Positions 34,081 through 42,932 of a stretch of 49,059 nucleotides of DNA are shown piece after piece (position 1 is the first letter of the stretch; each line of letters starts with the position of its first letter). The position numbers and the translations under genes were made by a program. This DNA is from Bordetella parapertussis. Lineage in GTDB: Bacteria; Pseudomonadota; Gammaproteobacteria; Burkholderiales; Burkholderiaceae_D. Under the pieces are notes generated by a model. The model was not told where the DNA came from. It was given only the letters and a program-made list of their open reading frames with translations, and did not search any database. The stretch is from positions 1 through 49,059 of the forward strand of contig CAMCXB010000011.1 of the NCBI GenBank assembly GCA_945883145.1, in the 5' to 3' direction.

Positions 34081-34955
34081 AGGCCACTCGCTCGTAAAGC
34101 AAATGCTGAAACCATCATGCCAGCAACTAATAGCGGCACACCAAATCCAGAATAAAGTAATGCACGTTCAACAGGCGCTGCAATGAAATGCAACATCAAC
34201 TTAACTTGAGCGAGTAGTAGCACGATCACTGCTAATGCATGCCATGGTTGATCCCATGTAAATAAAGCGATGATCACCACAACTTGCGGCACTGCCATTA
34301 CCCAACAGGCTGTACGTGCTGCACCATCTACACCTAATTGCACGGGTAAAGAAGCGATGCCCATCTGACTATCACCAGCAACAGATTTGAAATCATTCAA
34401 GGTCATGATGCCGTGAGCTGCAATGCTATACAGTAAAGCGAGTAATAAAGAATGAGCATGCGGGATAGCGCCACCTGCCATCACTGCTGCACCCGTTGCC
34501 CAAGCCAATCCTTCATACGAAAGACCGCACGCAGCATTGCCCCACCAACCATTTTTTTTCAGACGTAAAGGTGGAGCGCTATAAGCCCACGCCAACACTA
34601 AGCCTGCCGTTGCAGCTACAAATCCCCATGATCCCAACACAGTTGCAACAGCAAGTGAAAGTACAGTCCACATAATGGCGATATATAAACCCCATCGGCC
34701 TGGCATACGACCAGAAGGTATCGGTCTGTGTGGCTCATTAATCGCATCGACTTCACGATCAAACCAATCATTGACTGCTTGACTAGTGGCGCACACCAAT
34801 GGGCCGGCCAATAAAATGCCAGTAATAATCAATACCCACTGTCCATTCGGAGACACTCCGGAAGCAACCACGCCACAGGCAAATGCCCACATGGGTGGAA
34901 ACCACGTGATGGGTTTAAGGAGTTCGGTAAAAGCCGAGAAAGTAGGACGTGTCAT
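34077..34955 (-). CDS. bchG: Bacteriochlorophyll synthase
   Basis: 292 residues from the ATG at 34955 (MTRPTFSAFTELLKPITWFPPMW, as in other BchG proteins); a TTG at 34991 extends the frame but has no family match and would sit on a regulatory repeat. UbiA-type prenyltransferase with eight or so helices and two acidic motifs, AVNDWFDREVDAINEPHRPIPSG and TLNDFKSVAGD. It attaches geranylgeranyl or phytyl pyrophosphate to bacteriochlorophyllide a in the membrane. The ribosome site is weak, so translation may depend on the upstream ppsR message. Confidence 0.93.
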   Translation of the reverse strand: MTRPTFSAFTELLKPITWFPPMWAFACGVVASGVSPNGQWVLIITGILLAGPLVCATSQAVNDWFDREVDAINEPHRPIPSGRMPGRWGLYIAIMWTVLSLAVATVLGSWGFVAATAGLVLAWAYSAPPLRLKKNGWWGNAACGLSYEGLAWATGAAVMAGGAIPHAHSLLLALLYSIAAHGIMTLNDFKSVAGDSQMGIASLPVQLGVDGAARTACWVMAVPQVVVIIALFTWDQPWHALAVIVLLLAQVKLMLHFIAAPVERALLYSGFGVPLLVAGMMVSAFALRASGL

Positions 34956-34985
34956 GCAGACGATTGTGCCTGTGACACTCGAAAG

Positions 34986-35003
34986 CGTCAATTAATATTG
35001 ACA
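34986..35003 (-). promoter_or_regulatory. PpsR/CrtJ-like box upstream of bchG
   Basis: Read on the minus strand it is TGT-N12-ACG, one base short of the TGT-N12-ACA consensus, and its core TCAATTAATATTGA is a perfect palindrome. It lies 31 bp upstream of the bchG ATG. A second inverted repeat, GGTGT-N10-ACACC, is at 35024-35043. PpsR repression of the bchG-bch2-bchP genes is inferred. Confidence 0.5.
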
Positions 35004-35054
35004 CTTTTTTAGGAAGATGGGGTGGTGTTACCTGTATTACACCGACGTTAGCAA

Positions 35055-36473
35055 TTAATTATCGTCGCCGCCTAGGTTGCCAAGGCCATATTGACGCAGC
35101 TTTACATATAGGCTTTGGCGAGAAAGACCGAGTATCTCCGAAGCGGTCGCCCGATTATCTTGGGTCAACTGCAATGCTGCATCGATACACAGCTTTTCGA
35201 TTAATTCTGTGGTTTCCCCTACGATTTCGCGTAAAGGTACGCGGCCAACTAATTCGGTGAGTTGTTCAACCGAGCGCGGCATTTCATGTCGAGTAAGGTT
35301 TTCGCTGCCTAGTCTTCGTCCGACATCACGGATAGTGAAACCCAAGGTAATTTGTTCGCCTTGTGGCACGGATACAGCAGAAATTTCGACTGGAATCGCA
35401 GCACCATTTTCATTGCGGAAGGTGGTCGCAAACAGTCGCACAGAACCGCGCTGACGTAAATTCGCAAGCAACACATTCATATCTACGCCAGCCCTACCCA
35501 ACCAGCGGTCTAAGGATTCACCCACTGCTTGCTCTGGTCGAGTTAGCTGCGCCATCTCAATAAATGCATGGTTTGCAGCGAGTACTTCACCGTTGTTGTC
35601 GGTTACGACAAAAGAGTCCGGTGCTTGTTCAAGTACTTTTAATACGATTGCAGCTTGAACAGCGCTACCACTGGTTGGTTGTGCTTGTTGGTTATTTGCT
35701 ACCCGCAAGAGAAATAATTCGCCACCTTCCTCGTGCATCATTGAAGCAGACAGAGTTAATTTATTTAAACCACTGCTAATTTTTGCGTCAGTTTGATCAG
35801 GTTTACCGTTGGCTTTCACTGAGTCGAGTAAACGACTAAGACTGATTCGCGAATTACCGTCTACACAATCTAGAATGCTGCGTCCTATTAGCCTACGTAA
35901 TGTTTCGCTGAATGCAGTTGCAGCAGCAGGATTGGCTTCAATAATTTTGAGATTTTTTGCATCGACAACCAAAACACCCTCGGAAGTCAGATCAAACAAG
36001 ATGCGATAGCGAGATTCCATATGCCGCAGACGTAAATAATCACGCTCCATCGCTTGCTGTGCATCGACTAGCTGTTGCTGTAAATCAGATTGCGCACGCA
36101 TATTACGGCCAAATGCAATCATCCTGCCTTTGGGACCTACGGGTACAGCGCAAAATGAAAAAGGCAAATCCACATCACGTGGTATGGGGATATTTATTTG
36201 GCGCCAGATAGGTTTAGCGTCAATGTCGGTTTCTTTGAGCAACCGACTGATTTTTGATTTGCTTTCAACAGTAACGATGTCGGACCATGATTTGCCTATC
36301 CAATTGCTCTGATCAACAGTACTAGGAAGTTCTTCAGTGCTGACTGCAACGTCTTGTATGACGCCGTCATCGGCAATAACCAGCACCACATCGGCTGCGG
36401 CAGCCAATAAAGCAGCATTAGTCTCTATGCTGAGACCTGCGAGTGATTGCTTGGGAGTTTCAAATTGGATCAA
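35055..36473 (-). CDS. ppsR: Redox/light-responsive photosynthesis repressor PpsR (CrtJ)
   Basis: 472 residues. An N-terminal domain and PAS domains (about 18-110, 155-230 and 270-385 by eye) lead to a C-terminal Fis-type helix-turn-helix (about 440-466: DNRATASEILGLSRQSLYVKLRQYGLGN). PpsR binds TGT-N12-ACA sites and represses bch, crt and puc genes under oxygen. Two perfect sites lie upstream of bchF in this window. The gene follows aerR, its antagonist, on the same strand, with 139 bp between. Confidence 0.94.
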   Translation of the reverse strand: MIQFETPKQSLAGLSIETNAALLAAAADVVLVIADDGVIQDVAVSTEELPSTVDQSNWIGKSWSDIVTVESKSKISRLLKETDIDAKPIWRQINIPIPRDVDLPFSFCAVPVGPKGRMIAFGRNMRAQSDLQQQLVDAQQAMERDYLRLRHMESRYRILFDLTSEGVLVVDAKNLKIIEANPAAATAFSETLRRLIGRSILDCVDGNSRISLSRLLDSVKANGKPDQTDAKISSGLNKLTLSASMMHEEGGELFLLRVANNQQAQPTSGSAVQAAIVLKVLEQAPDSFVVTDNNGEVLAANHAFIEMAQLTRPEQAVGESLDRWLGRAGVDMNVLLANLRQRGSVRLFATTFRNENGAAIPVEISAVSVPQGEQITLGFTIRDVGRRLGSENLTRHEMPRSVEQLTELVGRVPLREIVGETTELIEKLCIDAALQLTQDNRATASEILGLSRQSLYVKLRQYGLGNLGGDDN

Positions 36474-36612
36474 GGCGCAATTCCAGATTAGGGTGAAATA
36501 GAGTCACTAGGATCACAGCGCTACCCACGGGCGATAAATTAGTGCTTTAAAACAGTTGTATATTGTCACCCTAAACGGAGACTTAATCAATTTTAATTGT
36601 CAGAAAAGTGTG

Positions 36613-37467
36613 TCAATTAAAACTGACTTGATGCTGTTGTTTTAATAACTGTGCCGCTAGGTTCAAAGCGCCCGGTGCATCCAATGATGTGCCATCTGCA
36701 CCGACTGACTCAGCTAATTCGGGATTGTTGACGAAAAGCGGACCACCTACGATAACGCTGATTTCAGGGTTGCAAGAACGTTTGCGAGCAAACTCTATGA
36801 TATTTTTTGCATTATCTAGTTCGCGATCTAAGCTTACAGACAGCGCAAAGACATCCAGCCAATTATTTACCAGCGCTTCTATCAACTCACGTTCGTCTGG
36901 GGCAGGGATAGCTAAAACAGTCCAACCTTCACTGCGGAAAAACTCAGACAACATTGATAAACCAAAGCTGTGTTGTGAGCCAGGTAAAGTCGCTATCAAT
37001 ATACGAGGCTGTTTTCCTGGGCTTGCAAGTGGTTTACGACTGGCATGAAAGACAGGACTTAAGTCATACATCATCTGTTGAATGCGCCACATTCCCAAGG
37101 TAACTTCTGTAAAGCTGCATGCATCAGATTCCCATAATTCGCCTAAATAACGAGCGGCGGGAGTCAATAAATAGAGATACACCGCATCGAGTGTGAGGCC
37201 GTGTGAGCGTAGTTTGGCAATCTGTTCATTTGCGACGGTGGATTCTTGCAGCAAAATCGCTTTAGTGAAAGCCACCACTTCATCTGCAGGCAGCAATTTC
37301 GCTTCATTATTTTTATTGTCGCGATGACTATGCACCTGAATCAATCTAGGAATAATTTCTGCCTCAACCAAAGGTAAGAGGTGATTTTGATTATTGCTTT
37401 CTGAAGTCGATCCTTGATTACTAGAATCTGCCCTCTCATCAGCATAGCCTTTTTGGGCTTCATCCAT
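36613..37467 (-). CDS. aerR: AerR/PpaA B12-binding antirepressor
   Basis: 284 residues. A divergent N-terminus is followed by a B12-binding (SCHIC-type) fold: ARILIATLPGSQHSFGL with the conserved cobalamin-ligand histidine (about H166), then SEFFRSEGWTVLAIPAPDE and VSVIVGGPLFVNNPELAESVGADG-like core. In purple bacteria AerR binds B12 in a light-dependent way and changes how PpsR/CrtJ binds DNA. It is placed between ppsR and bchF, divergent from bchF, as in alphaproteobacteria. Also called PpaA. Confidence 0.88.
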   Translation of the reverse strand: MDEAQKGYADERADSSNQGSTSESNNQNHLLPLVEAEIIPRLIQVHSHRDNKNNEAKLLPADEVVAFTKAILLQESTVANEQIAKLRSHGLTLDAVYLYLLTPAARYLGELWESDACSFTEVTLGMWRIQQMMYDLSPVFHASRKPLASPGKQPRILIATLPGSQHSFGLSMLSEFFRSEGWTVLAIPAPDERELIEALVNNWLDVFALSVSLDRELDNAKNIIEFARKRSCNPEISVIVGGPLFVNNPELAESVGADGTSLDAPGALNLAAQLLKQQHQVSFN

Positions 37468-37602
37468 TCTTGTCTCCTAGAACACGGGCTACACAGAGAA
37501 CGGTTGGCCATCCGCCAAGCGCTGGTGTGGATCCTGATTACTTCTACAGCTCAACAACGGCTGCAGTTTATTTTTTAATAACTTTTCTTGAGCAAATCAA
37601 AC

Positions 37603-37620
37603 TGTCAACAAAGTATGACA
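37603..37620. promoter_or_regulatory. Perfect PpsR box 1 (aerR-proximal)
   Basis: TGT-N12-ACA with no mismatch, in the 268-bp gap between divergent aerR and bchF. On the minus strand it ends in TTGACA, a perfect -35 hexamer pointing to aerR, though I found no good -10 at 16-18 bp. Confidence 0.75.
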
Positions 37621-37659
37621 AAAATGCCAGAAATAGAGATTTGTGTCAATTTTAGTTTA

Positions 37660-37677
37660 TGTAACATTTAGTTGACA
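37660..37677. promoter_or_regulatory. Perfect PpsR box 2 (bchF-proximal)
   Basis: A second perfect TGT-N12-ACA, 57 bp from the first. Its right end is TTGACA (37672-37677), the -35 of the bchF promoter, so PpsR bound here would block RNA polymerase. Confidence 0.8.
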
Positions 37678-37700
37678 TATTTTGATCTTCACCCTAAAGT
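37672..37700 (+). promoter_or_regulatory. Sigma70-like promoter of the bchF operon
   Basis: TTGACA (37672-37677), 17-bp spacer, TAAAGT (37695-37700): perfect -35, four of six in the -10. The start would be near 37707, about 29 bp before the bchF ATG. It would drive bchFNBLM and possibly the rest of the plus arm. Confidence 0.65.
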
Positions 37701-37735
37701 GTATTTAACCGCTATCAACCGGTGGAGACGTGCTT

Positions 37736-38266
37736 ATGGTTTCAGACAATAAAGAAATGCGGCAAATTAGACCGCTTTATACACCCGACGAGCGTTTACG
37801 ACGCGATGCAACGCCCTGGACATTGGTTCAAGGCTTGCTCGCGCCCATACAATTCTTCGTGTTTTTGGTGAGTGTGGTGTTGGTCTTGCGCTATTTACAG
37901 ACAGGCGAAGGCGAAACAGCTGCCACAATTTCTATCGTCATCAAAACAATTCTGCTTTACACCATCATGATTACCGGCTGCATCTGGGAAAAAGTGGTGT
38001 TTGGGCGTTATTTATTTGCGCAAAGTTTTTTCTGGGAAGACGTGTTCAGTATGTTGGTGCTTGCTCTGCATACAGCATATTTGTTTGCCTTATTAAGTGG
38101 CAGTCTCTCAGTAAAAGAGCAAATGCTATTAGCCTTAGCGGCTTACGCAACCTACATCATCAATGCCATACAATTTTTACTTAAGCTACGCGCAGCCAGA
38201 TTGCAATCTCAATCACAAGATGAATCTGATAATCAAAGCGTGAAGCCGCAAGGGGTAATCGCATGA
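37736..38266 (+). CDS. bchF: 3-vinyl bacteriochlorophyllide hydratase
   Basis: 176 residues. It hydrates the 3-vinyl group of the chlorin to hydroxyethyl in bacteriochlorophyll a synthesis. The sequence RPLYTPDERLRRDATPWTLVQGLLAPIQFFVFLVS and the GCIWEKVVFGRYLFAQSFFWEDVFSMLVLALH segment are typical of BchF, which has several membrane helices. The ATG at 37736 has GGAG eight bases upstream; a GTG six bases earlier is too close to it. It is the first gene of the plus arm and overlaps bchN by 4 bp. Confidence 0.95.
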   Translation: MVSDNKEMRQIRPLYTPDERLRRDATPWTLVQGLLAPIQFFVFLVSVVLVLRYLQTGEGETAATISIVIKTILLYTIMITGCIWEKVVFGRYLFAQSFFWEDVFSMLVLALHTAYLFALLSGSLSVKEQMLLALAAYATYIINAIQFLLKLRAARLQSQSQDESDNQSVKPQGVIA

Positions 38267-39561
38267 ATGCCATTATTCCAATCAAGCCTACAGGTGGCTG
38301 TAGTGATGCACCAGTTCTACGTGAGCGCGGTCAGCGTGAAGTGTTTTGCGGACTAACTGGCATCATCTGGTTACATCGCAAGATACAAGATGCATTTTTT
38401 CTTGTGGTGGGTTCACGTACTTGCGCACACTTAATACAATCTGCTGCCGGTGTCATGATTTTTGCAGAACCAAGATTTGCCACCGCGATTATTGATGAAC
38501 GTGATTTAGCTGGATTGGCTGATGCACATACAGAACTTGATCGCGTAGTAAAACGTTTATTAGAACGTCGTCCTGATATCAAGATGTTGTTCCTAGTGGG
38601 TTCATGTCCTTCAGAAGTGATTAAGTTAGACCTCTCACGTGCAGCAGAGCGACTATCTAAAGAATTTTTACCAAATGTACGCATACTTAATTATTCAGGC
38701 AGTGGTATAGAGACCACCTTCACGCAAGGTGAAGATGCGTGCCTCGCATCCTTAGTTCCACAATTACCTTCAGCACCAAGTAATGCAGCACCATCACTCA
38801 TGGTAGTGGGTACTTTGCCTGATGTAGTGGAAGATCAGTTTGCACGACGATTTAAAGAGATGGGCATTGAAAATCTCAGCTTTTTCCCGCCACGAAATTC
38901 CCAATCATTGCCACCAGTAGGGCCAAATACAAAATATCTATTAGCGCAACCATTTCTAGGTGATACCTCGCGTGCATTGGAAGAGCGGGGCGCTACATTA
39001 TTAAGTGCACCATTTCCATTCGGCGTGGAAGGCACCACAGCATGGATGCAAACAGCGGCTAACGCATTTGGCATATCGCAAGAAAAATTTGATCAAGTCA
39101 CCATGCCAGCACGAGAACGTGCAACACGCGCATTAGAAAAGCATAAAGAAAAATTAGAAGGGAAGAAAATTTTCTTTTTCCCTGATTCACAACTGGAAAT
39201 TCCACTCGCGCGTTTTCTTGCACGTGAATTAGGTATGCAACTCACAGAAGTAGGTACGCCTTATTTACATCGTCAACATCTTGCATATGAACTTGCCTTA
39301 CTGCCGGAGCATACACAACTCTCCGAAGGACAAGATGTCGACAAACAGTTAGATCGCTGTCGTGCAGCCCAGCCCGATATTGTGGTTTGTGGATTGGGAC
39401 TCGCTAATCCTTTAGAGGCAGAGGGATTCACAACCAAATGGGCGATTGAACTTGTGTTCTCGCCAGTACATGGCTATGAACAGAGTGCAGATTTAGCTGA
39501 ACTGTTTACACGTCCTATCGTGCGACGCATGAAAATCCAAAGGGAGGCTGTATGCAGCTAA
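38263..39561 (+). CDS. bchN: Light-independent protochlorophyllide reductase subunit N
   Basis: 432 residues, NifD-like subunit of the dark-operative reductase that makes chlorophyllide a. Cys ligands for the Fe-S cluster are in EVFCGLTGIIWLHRKIQDAF, GSRTCAHLIQSA and LVGSCPSEVIK. It starts inside the end of bchF (ATGA overlap) and overlaps bchB by 10 bp. This enzyme is sensitive to oxygen, so an oxygen-respiring host must make pigment at low oxygen or protect the enzyme. Confidence 0.96.
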   Translation: MNAIIPIKPTGGCSDAPVLRERGQREVFCGLTGIIWLHRKIQDAFFLVVGSRTCAHLIQSAAGVMIFAEPRFATAIIDERDLAGLADAHTELDRVVKRLLERRPDIKMLFLVGSCPSEVIKLDLSRAAERLSKEFLPNVRILNYSGSGIETTFTQGEDACLASLVPQLPSAPSNAAPSLMVVGTLPDVVEDQFARRFKEMGIENLSFFPPRNSQSLPPVGPNTKYLLAQPFLGDTSRALEERGATLLSAPFPFGVEGTTAWMQTAANAFGISQEKFDQVTMPARERATRALEKHKEKLEGKKIFFFPDSQLEIPLARFLARELGMQLTEVGTPYLHRQHLAYELALLPEHTQLSEGQDVDKQLDRCRAAQPDIVVCGLGLANPLEAEGFTTKWAIELVFSPVHGYEQSADLAELFTRPIVRRMKIQREAVCS

Positions 39562-41153
39562 CACTCTGGACTTATGAGGGTCCACCGCATGTAGGTGCAA
39601 TGCGCATAGCAACGGCAATGGAAGGTGTGCATTATGTTTTACATGCACCGCAAGGCGACACCTATGCAGACTTACTCTTCACAATGATTGAGCGTTTGCC
39701 TAAACGTCCTCCAGTTACTTACACCACGTTTCAAGCAAGAGATTTAGGATCAGATACGGCTGAGTTATTTAAAACAGCTGCGCGTGATGCCTATGAAAGA
39801 TTCGCACCACAAGCCATGATGGTAGGTTCATCTTGTACAGCAGAGTTAATACAAGATGATCCAGGCGGACTTGCGAAAGCATTGAACTTGCCTATACCTG
39901 TGGTTGCATTGGAGTTACCTTCATATCAGAAAAAAGAAAACTGGGGTGCTTCAGAAACCTTTTATCAAATGGTCAGAGCTTTAGCTAAACCACGAACCGA
40001 AGCAAAAGCTGAGCGTGCAAAAGAGGATAAGCCTAGCTGCAACATCATAGGGCCAAGTGCACTAGGTTTTCGACATAGAGATGATTTACGTGAAATCGTT
40101 CAGCTACTGGAAAGCATGGGTGTGCAAATTAATGTGGTTGCGCCATTGGGTGCAACAGCAGCAGATTTAGCACGCTTAGGCGATGCAGATTTCAATGTGA
40201 TGATGTATCCAGAAATTGCGATGCAAGCAGCAGGTTGGATGCAACGTAATTTAGGTTTGCCTTGTACAAAAGTGATTCCAATTGGTGTGCAAGCTACACG
40301 TGAGTTTATCGCTGAAGTCGCACAGCTAGCAGGTTTAAATGTGAATGCAGCTTTAGAAGATGCAGGTTCACGTGCGCCTTGGTATTCGCGCTCAGTGGAC
40401 TCTACTTATTTAACCGGTAAGCGTGTGTTTGTATTTGGTGATGCTACGCATGCGATTGCAGCTGCACGCGTGGCATCAGAAGAATTAGGATTTGAAGTGG
40501 TTGGCTTAGGTACCTATAGCCGTGAATTTGCACGCGAAGTTCGTGAAGCTGCAAAAAAATACGGCATCGAAGCCTTAATCACTGACGACTATTTAGAAGT
40601 AGAAGAAAAAGTCGCTGAGCTACAACCTGAATTAGTGTTGGGTACGCAAATGGAGCGTCATATAGCAAAGCGTTTAGGTTTGCCATGTGCTGTCATTTCT
40701 GCGCCAGTGCATGTACAAGATTTTCCTGCTCGTACTTCTCCGCAAATGGGATTTGAAGGTGCCAATGTTTTATTTGATACCTGGGTACATCCACTGATGA
40801 TGGGCTTAGAAGAACATTTATTAGCCATGTTCCGTGAAGATTTTGAATTTCATGAAGGCGCAGCTGCGTCGCACTTAGGTCGCGGCGGTGTTGTGCAGGG
40901 CTCAGCTTTAGTGGGGGCACGACATAGTGAACAAAATTCCGTAGTAGCGGAAGCAATTGCAACAACTTCAACTGGTAATACAAATGGCGGTGAATCAATT
41001 TGGGCGCCGGATGCTGAAAAAGAATTATCGAAAATCCCGTTTTTTGTTCGTGGTAAAGCACGTAGAAATACTGAACGTTATGCAAAAGAATTAGGCGTAC
41101 CCATCATAACAATAGAGACTCTTTATGATGCAAAGGCGCATTTAAGTCGGTAG
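39552..41153 (+). CDS. bchB: Light-independent protochlorophyllide reductase subunit B
   Basis: 533 residues, NifK-like partner of BchN. Markers are MQLTLWTYEGPPHVGAMRIATAMEGVHYVLHAPQGDTYADLLFTMIER (the N-terminal start), MVGSSCTAELIQDDPGGLA, and the C-terminal PCP_red domain ending FFVRGKARRNTERYAKELGVPIITIETLYDAK. It is complete. In purple bacteria the next gene is bchH; here a 103-bp gap leads directly to bchL. Confidence 0.96.
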   Translation: MQLTLWTYEGPPHVGAMRIATAMEGVHYVLHAPQGDTYADLLFTMIERLPKRPPVTYTTFQARDLGSDTAELFKTAARDAYERFAPQAMMVGSSCTAELIQDDPGGLAKALNLPIPVVALELPSYQKKENWGASETFYQMVRALAKPRTEAKAERAKEDKPSCNIIGPSALGFRHRDDLREIVQLLESMGVQINVVAPLGATAADLARLGDADFNVMMYPEIAMQAAGWMQRNLGLPCTKVIPIGVQATREFIAEVAQLAGLNVNAALEDAGSRAPWYSRSVDSTYLTGKRVFVFGDATHAIAAARVASEELGFEVVGLGTYSREFAREVREAAKKYGIEALITDDYLEVEEKVAELQPELVLGTQMERHIAKRLGLPCAVISAPVHVQDFPARTSPQMGFEGANVLFDTWVHPLMMGLEEHLLAMFREDFEFHEGAAASHLGRGGVVQGSALVGARHSEQNSVVAEAIATTSTGNTNGGESIWAPDAEKELSKIPFFVRGKARRNTERYAKELGVPIITIETLYDAKAHLSR

Positions 41154-41212
41154 TAAAGAACTACGAATAGCATAAGTAGCAAACGTCGGACGTCAAGTGA
41201 CGATCTTTTAAA

Positions 41213-41230
41213 AAGTTGAAATACCAACTT
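41213..41230 (+). other. Hairpin in the bchB-bchL gap, where bchH is missing
   Basis: Stem AAGTTG (41213-41218) and CAACTT (41225-41230), 6-nt loop. The 103-bp gap holds no frame resembling either end of BchH. The hairpin stands 27 bp before the bchL start and may affect its expression. Confidence 0.35.
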
Positions 41231-41256
41231 GTATGCATAAAGACTAAGGAATAAAA

Positions 41257-42165
41257 ATGAATGTAGCTAACGTACCCATTTCAGAGATCAAGCGCACCAA
41301 GCGAGGCGATGGTGAAGGCAGTGTGCAAGTGGAATTAGATCCTAGTATGAAAATCGGTAACGCAAAAGTTTTTGCGATTTATGGCAAAGGCGGTATCGGT
41401 AAGAGCACAACCTCATCCAACTTGTCCGTAGCATTTTCCAAATTGGGAAAACGCGTTTTACAAATTGGCTGTGATCCTAAACATGATTCCACATTCACCT
41501 TAACCAAAAAATTAATGCCAACGGTGATTGATGTTTTGGAATCAGTCGATTTTCATACCGAAGAATTACGTGTAGAAGATTTTGTCTATGAAGGTTACAG
41601 CGGTGTGATGTGTGTAGAAGCCGGTGGCCCACCAGCAGGCACAGGTTGCGGTGGCTATGTAGTCGGACAGACAGTCAAACTACTTAAAGAACATCATTTA
41701 CTAGAAGATACTGATGTAGTGATCTTTGATGTATTAGGTGATGTGGTGTGTGGTGGTTTTGCAGCGCCTTTGCAACATGCTGATCGTGCATTGATTGTGA
41801 CAGCCAATGATTTTGATTCTATCTTTGCGATGAATCGTATTGTGCAAGCCATCGGTGCGAAGGCAAAAAATTACAACGTCAGATTAGGTGGTGTAATTGC
41901 AAACCGCTCCGATGCAACGGATCAAATTGATAAATTCAATGAACGAGTTGGTTTAAAAACGATGGCACGTTTTCCATCCTTAGATGTGATTCGTCAAAGT
42001 CGTCTAAAAAAATCAACCTTGTTTGAAATGGATGAGACACCAGAATTATTGGCTGTGAAACAAGAATATCTGCGACTAGCAGCAGCACTATGGGCTGGAA
42101 CCGATCCTATCGAATGTGAAGCATTGAAAGACAGAGATATTTTCGATTTGCTAGGCTTTGATTGA
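41257..42165 (+). CDS. bchL: Light-independent protochlorophyllide reductase ATP-binding subunit L
   Basis: 302 residues, NifH-like ATP-dependent electron donor to BchNB. P-loop GKGGIGKST is at about 43-51. The two cysteines that hold the shared 4Fe-4S cluster are Cys131 (AGTGCGGYVV) and Cys165 (GDVVCGGFAAPL), with the same spacing as C126/C160 of Rhodobacter. Switch region DPKHDSTFTL follows the P-loop. It follows the bchB gap and precedes bchM by 15 bp. Confidence 0.97.
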   Translation: MNVANVPISEIKRTKRGDGEGSVQVELDPSMKIGNAKVFAIYGKGGIGKSTTSSNLSVAFSKLGKRVLQIGCDPKHDSTFTLTKKLMPTVIDVLESVDFHTEELRVEDFVYEGYSGVMCVEAGGPPAGTGCGGYVVGQTVKLLKEHHLLEDTDVVIFDVLGDVVCGGFAAPLQHADRALIVTANDFDSIFAMNRIVQAIGAKAKNYNVRLGGVIANRSDATDQIDKFNERVGLKTMARFPSLDVIRQSRLKKSTLFEMDETPELLAVKQEYLRLAAALWAGTDPIECEALKDRDIFDLLGFD

Positions 42166-42180
42166 TAAAACGGATGAATC

Positions 42181-42879
42181 ATGAATAGTCATACCTATCA
42201 AACGAAACGTGGTCAGCTAGAAGAATATTTCGATCGCACTGCATCCGATGCATGGGCTAAGCTAACTTCAGACGCGCCAGTTTCTGGCATACGTAAAACT
42301 GTGCGTGCTGGACGTGATCGTATGCGTCAAACCTTGTTGGATTGGCTGCCACATGATTTACATGGCCGTCGCATACTTGATGCAGGTTGTGGCACAGGTG
42401 CATTAGCAGTGGAGTTGGCACAGCGTGGCGCGCAAGTGGTTGCAATCGATTTGTCGCCTACTTTGGTGCAATTAGCCCACGAGCGTATGCCGGCTGAACT
42501 CGCTGGTAAATTGGAATTTATTTCCGGCGATATGTTGGCACCATCACTAGGACATTTTGATCATGTGGTCTGCATGGACTCCATGATTCATTATGAAAAA
42601 CATGACATGGTGCAGGTGTTGAATCGCTTGACTGATCGTACCGCGCATTCTGTAGTGTTTACCTTTGCACCTAGTAACGCACTATTAGAAACCATGATTC
42701 GTGTCGGTCGATTATTCCCACGTAAAGATCGTGCGCCATTTATTGAGCCTGTGTCTGAAAATGGTTTGCGTAGTGCGATAGAAAAAACAGACACACTACG
42801 CGATTGGAAAATTCATCGTACACAAAAAATATCTAGTGGTTTTTACACTTCGCAAGCCATGGAAGTATGTAAGGCCTGA
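42181..42879 (+). CDS. bchM: Mg-protoporphyrin IX O-methyltransferase
   Basis: 232 residues. The SAM-binding motif is RILDAGCGTGALAVELAQRGAQVVAIDLS, and the N-terminus QLEEYFDRTASDAWAKLTSDAPVSGIRKTVRAGRDRMR is specific for BchM/ChlM. It methylates the Mg-protoporphyrin C13 propionate, the substrate for AcsF. It is followed by two hairpins before acsF, where lhaA-puhABC stand in Rubrivivax-type clusters. Confidence 0.95.
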   Translation: MNSHTYQTKRGQLEEYFDRTASDAWAKLTSDAPVSGIRKTVRAGRDRMRQTLLDWLPHDLHGRRILDAGCGTGALAVELAQRGAQVVAIDLSPTLVQLAHERMPAELAGKLEFISGDMLAPSLGHFDHVVCMDSMIHYEKHDMVQVLNRLTDRTAHSVVFTFAPSNALLETMIRVGRLFPRKDRAPFIEPVSENGLRSAIEKTDTLRDWKIHRTQKISSGFYTSQAMEVCKA

Positions 42880-42889
42880 TCCTGAGTAG

Positions 42890-42932
42890 ATGAGGTCTAA
42901 AAGACCTCATGATTGCCGCAGAATGATTCTGC
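42890..42932 (+). other. Two hairpins between bchM and acsF
   Basis: Hairpin 1: ATGAGGTCT (42890-42898) and AGACCTCAT (42902-42910), perfect 9-bp stem with a 3-nt loop. Hairpin 2: GCAGAAT (42918-42924) and ATTCTGC (42926-42932). Neither has a T-run, so both are more likely mRNA processing or stability elements, or a scar of lost genes, than terminators. Confidence 0.5.

Noticed and set aside
34956..34991. Longer BchG from a TTG at 34991
   Set aside because: The extra 12 residues do not match BchG, and the TTG lies within the PpsR-like repeat.
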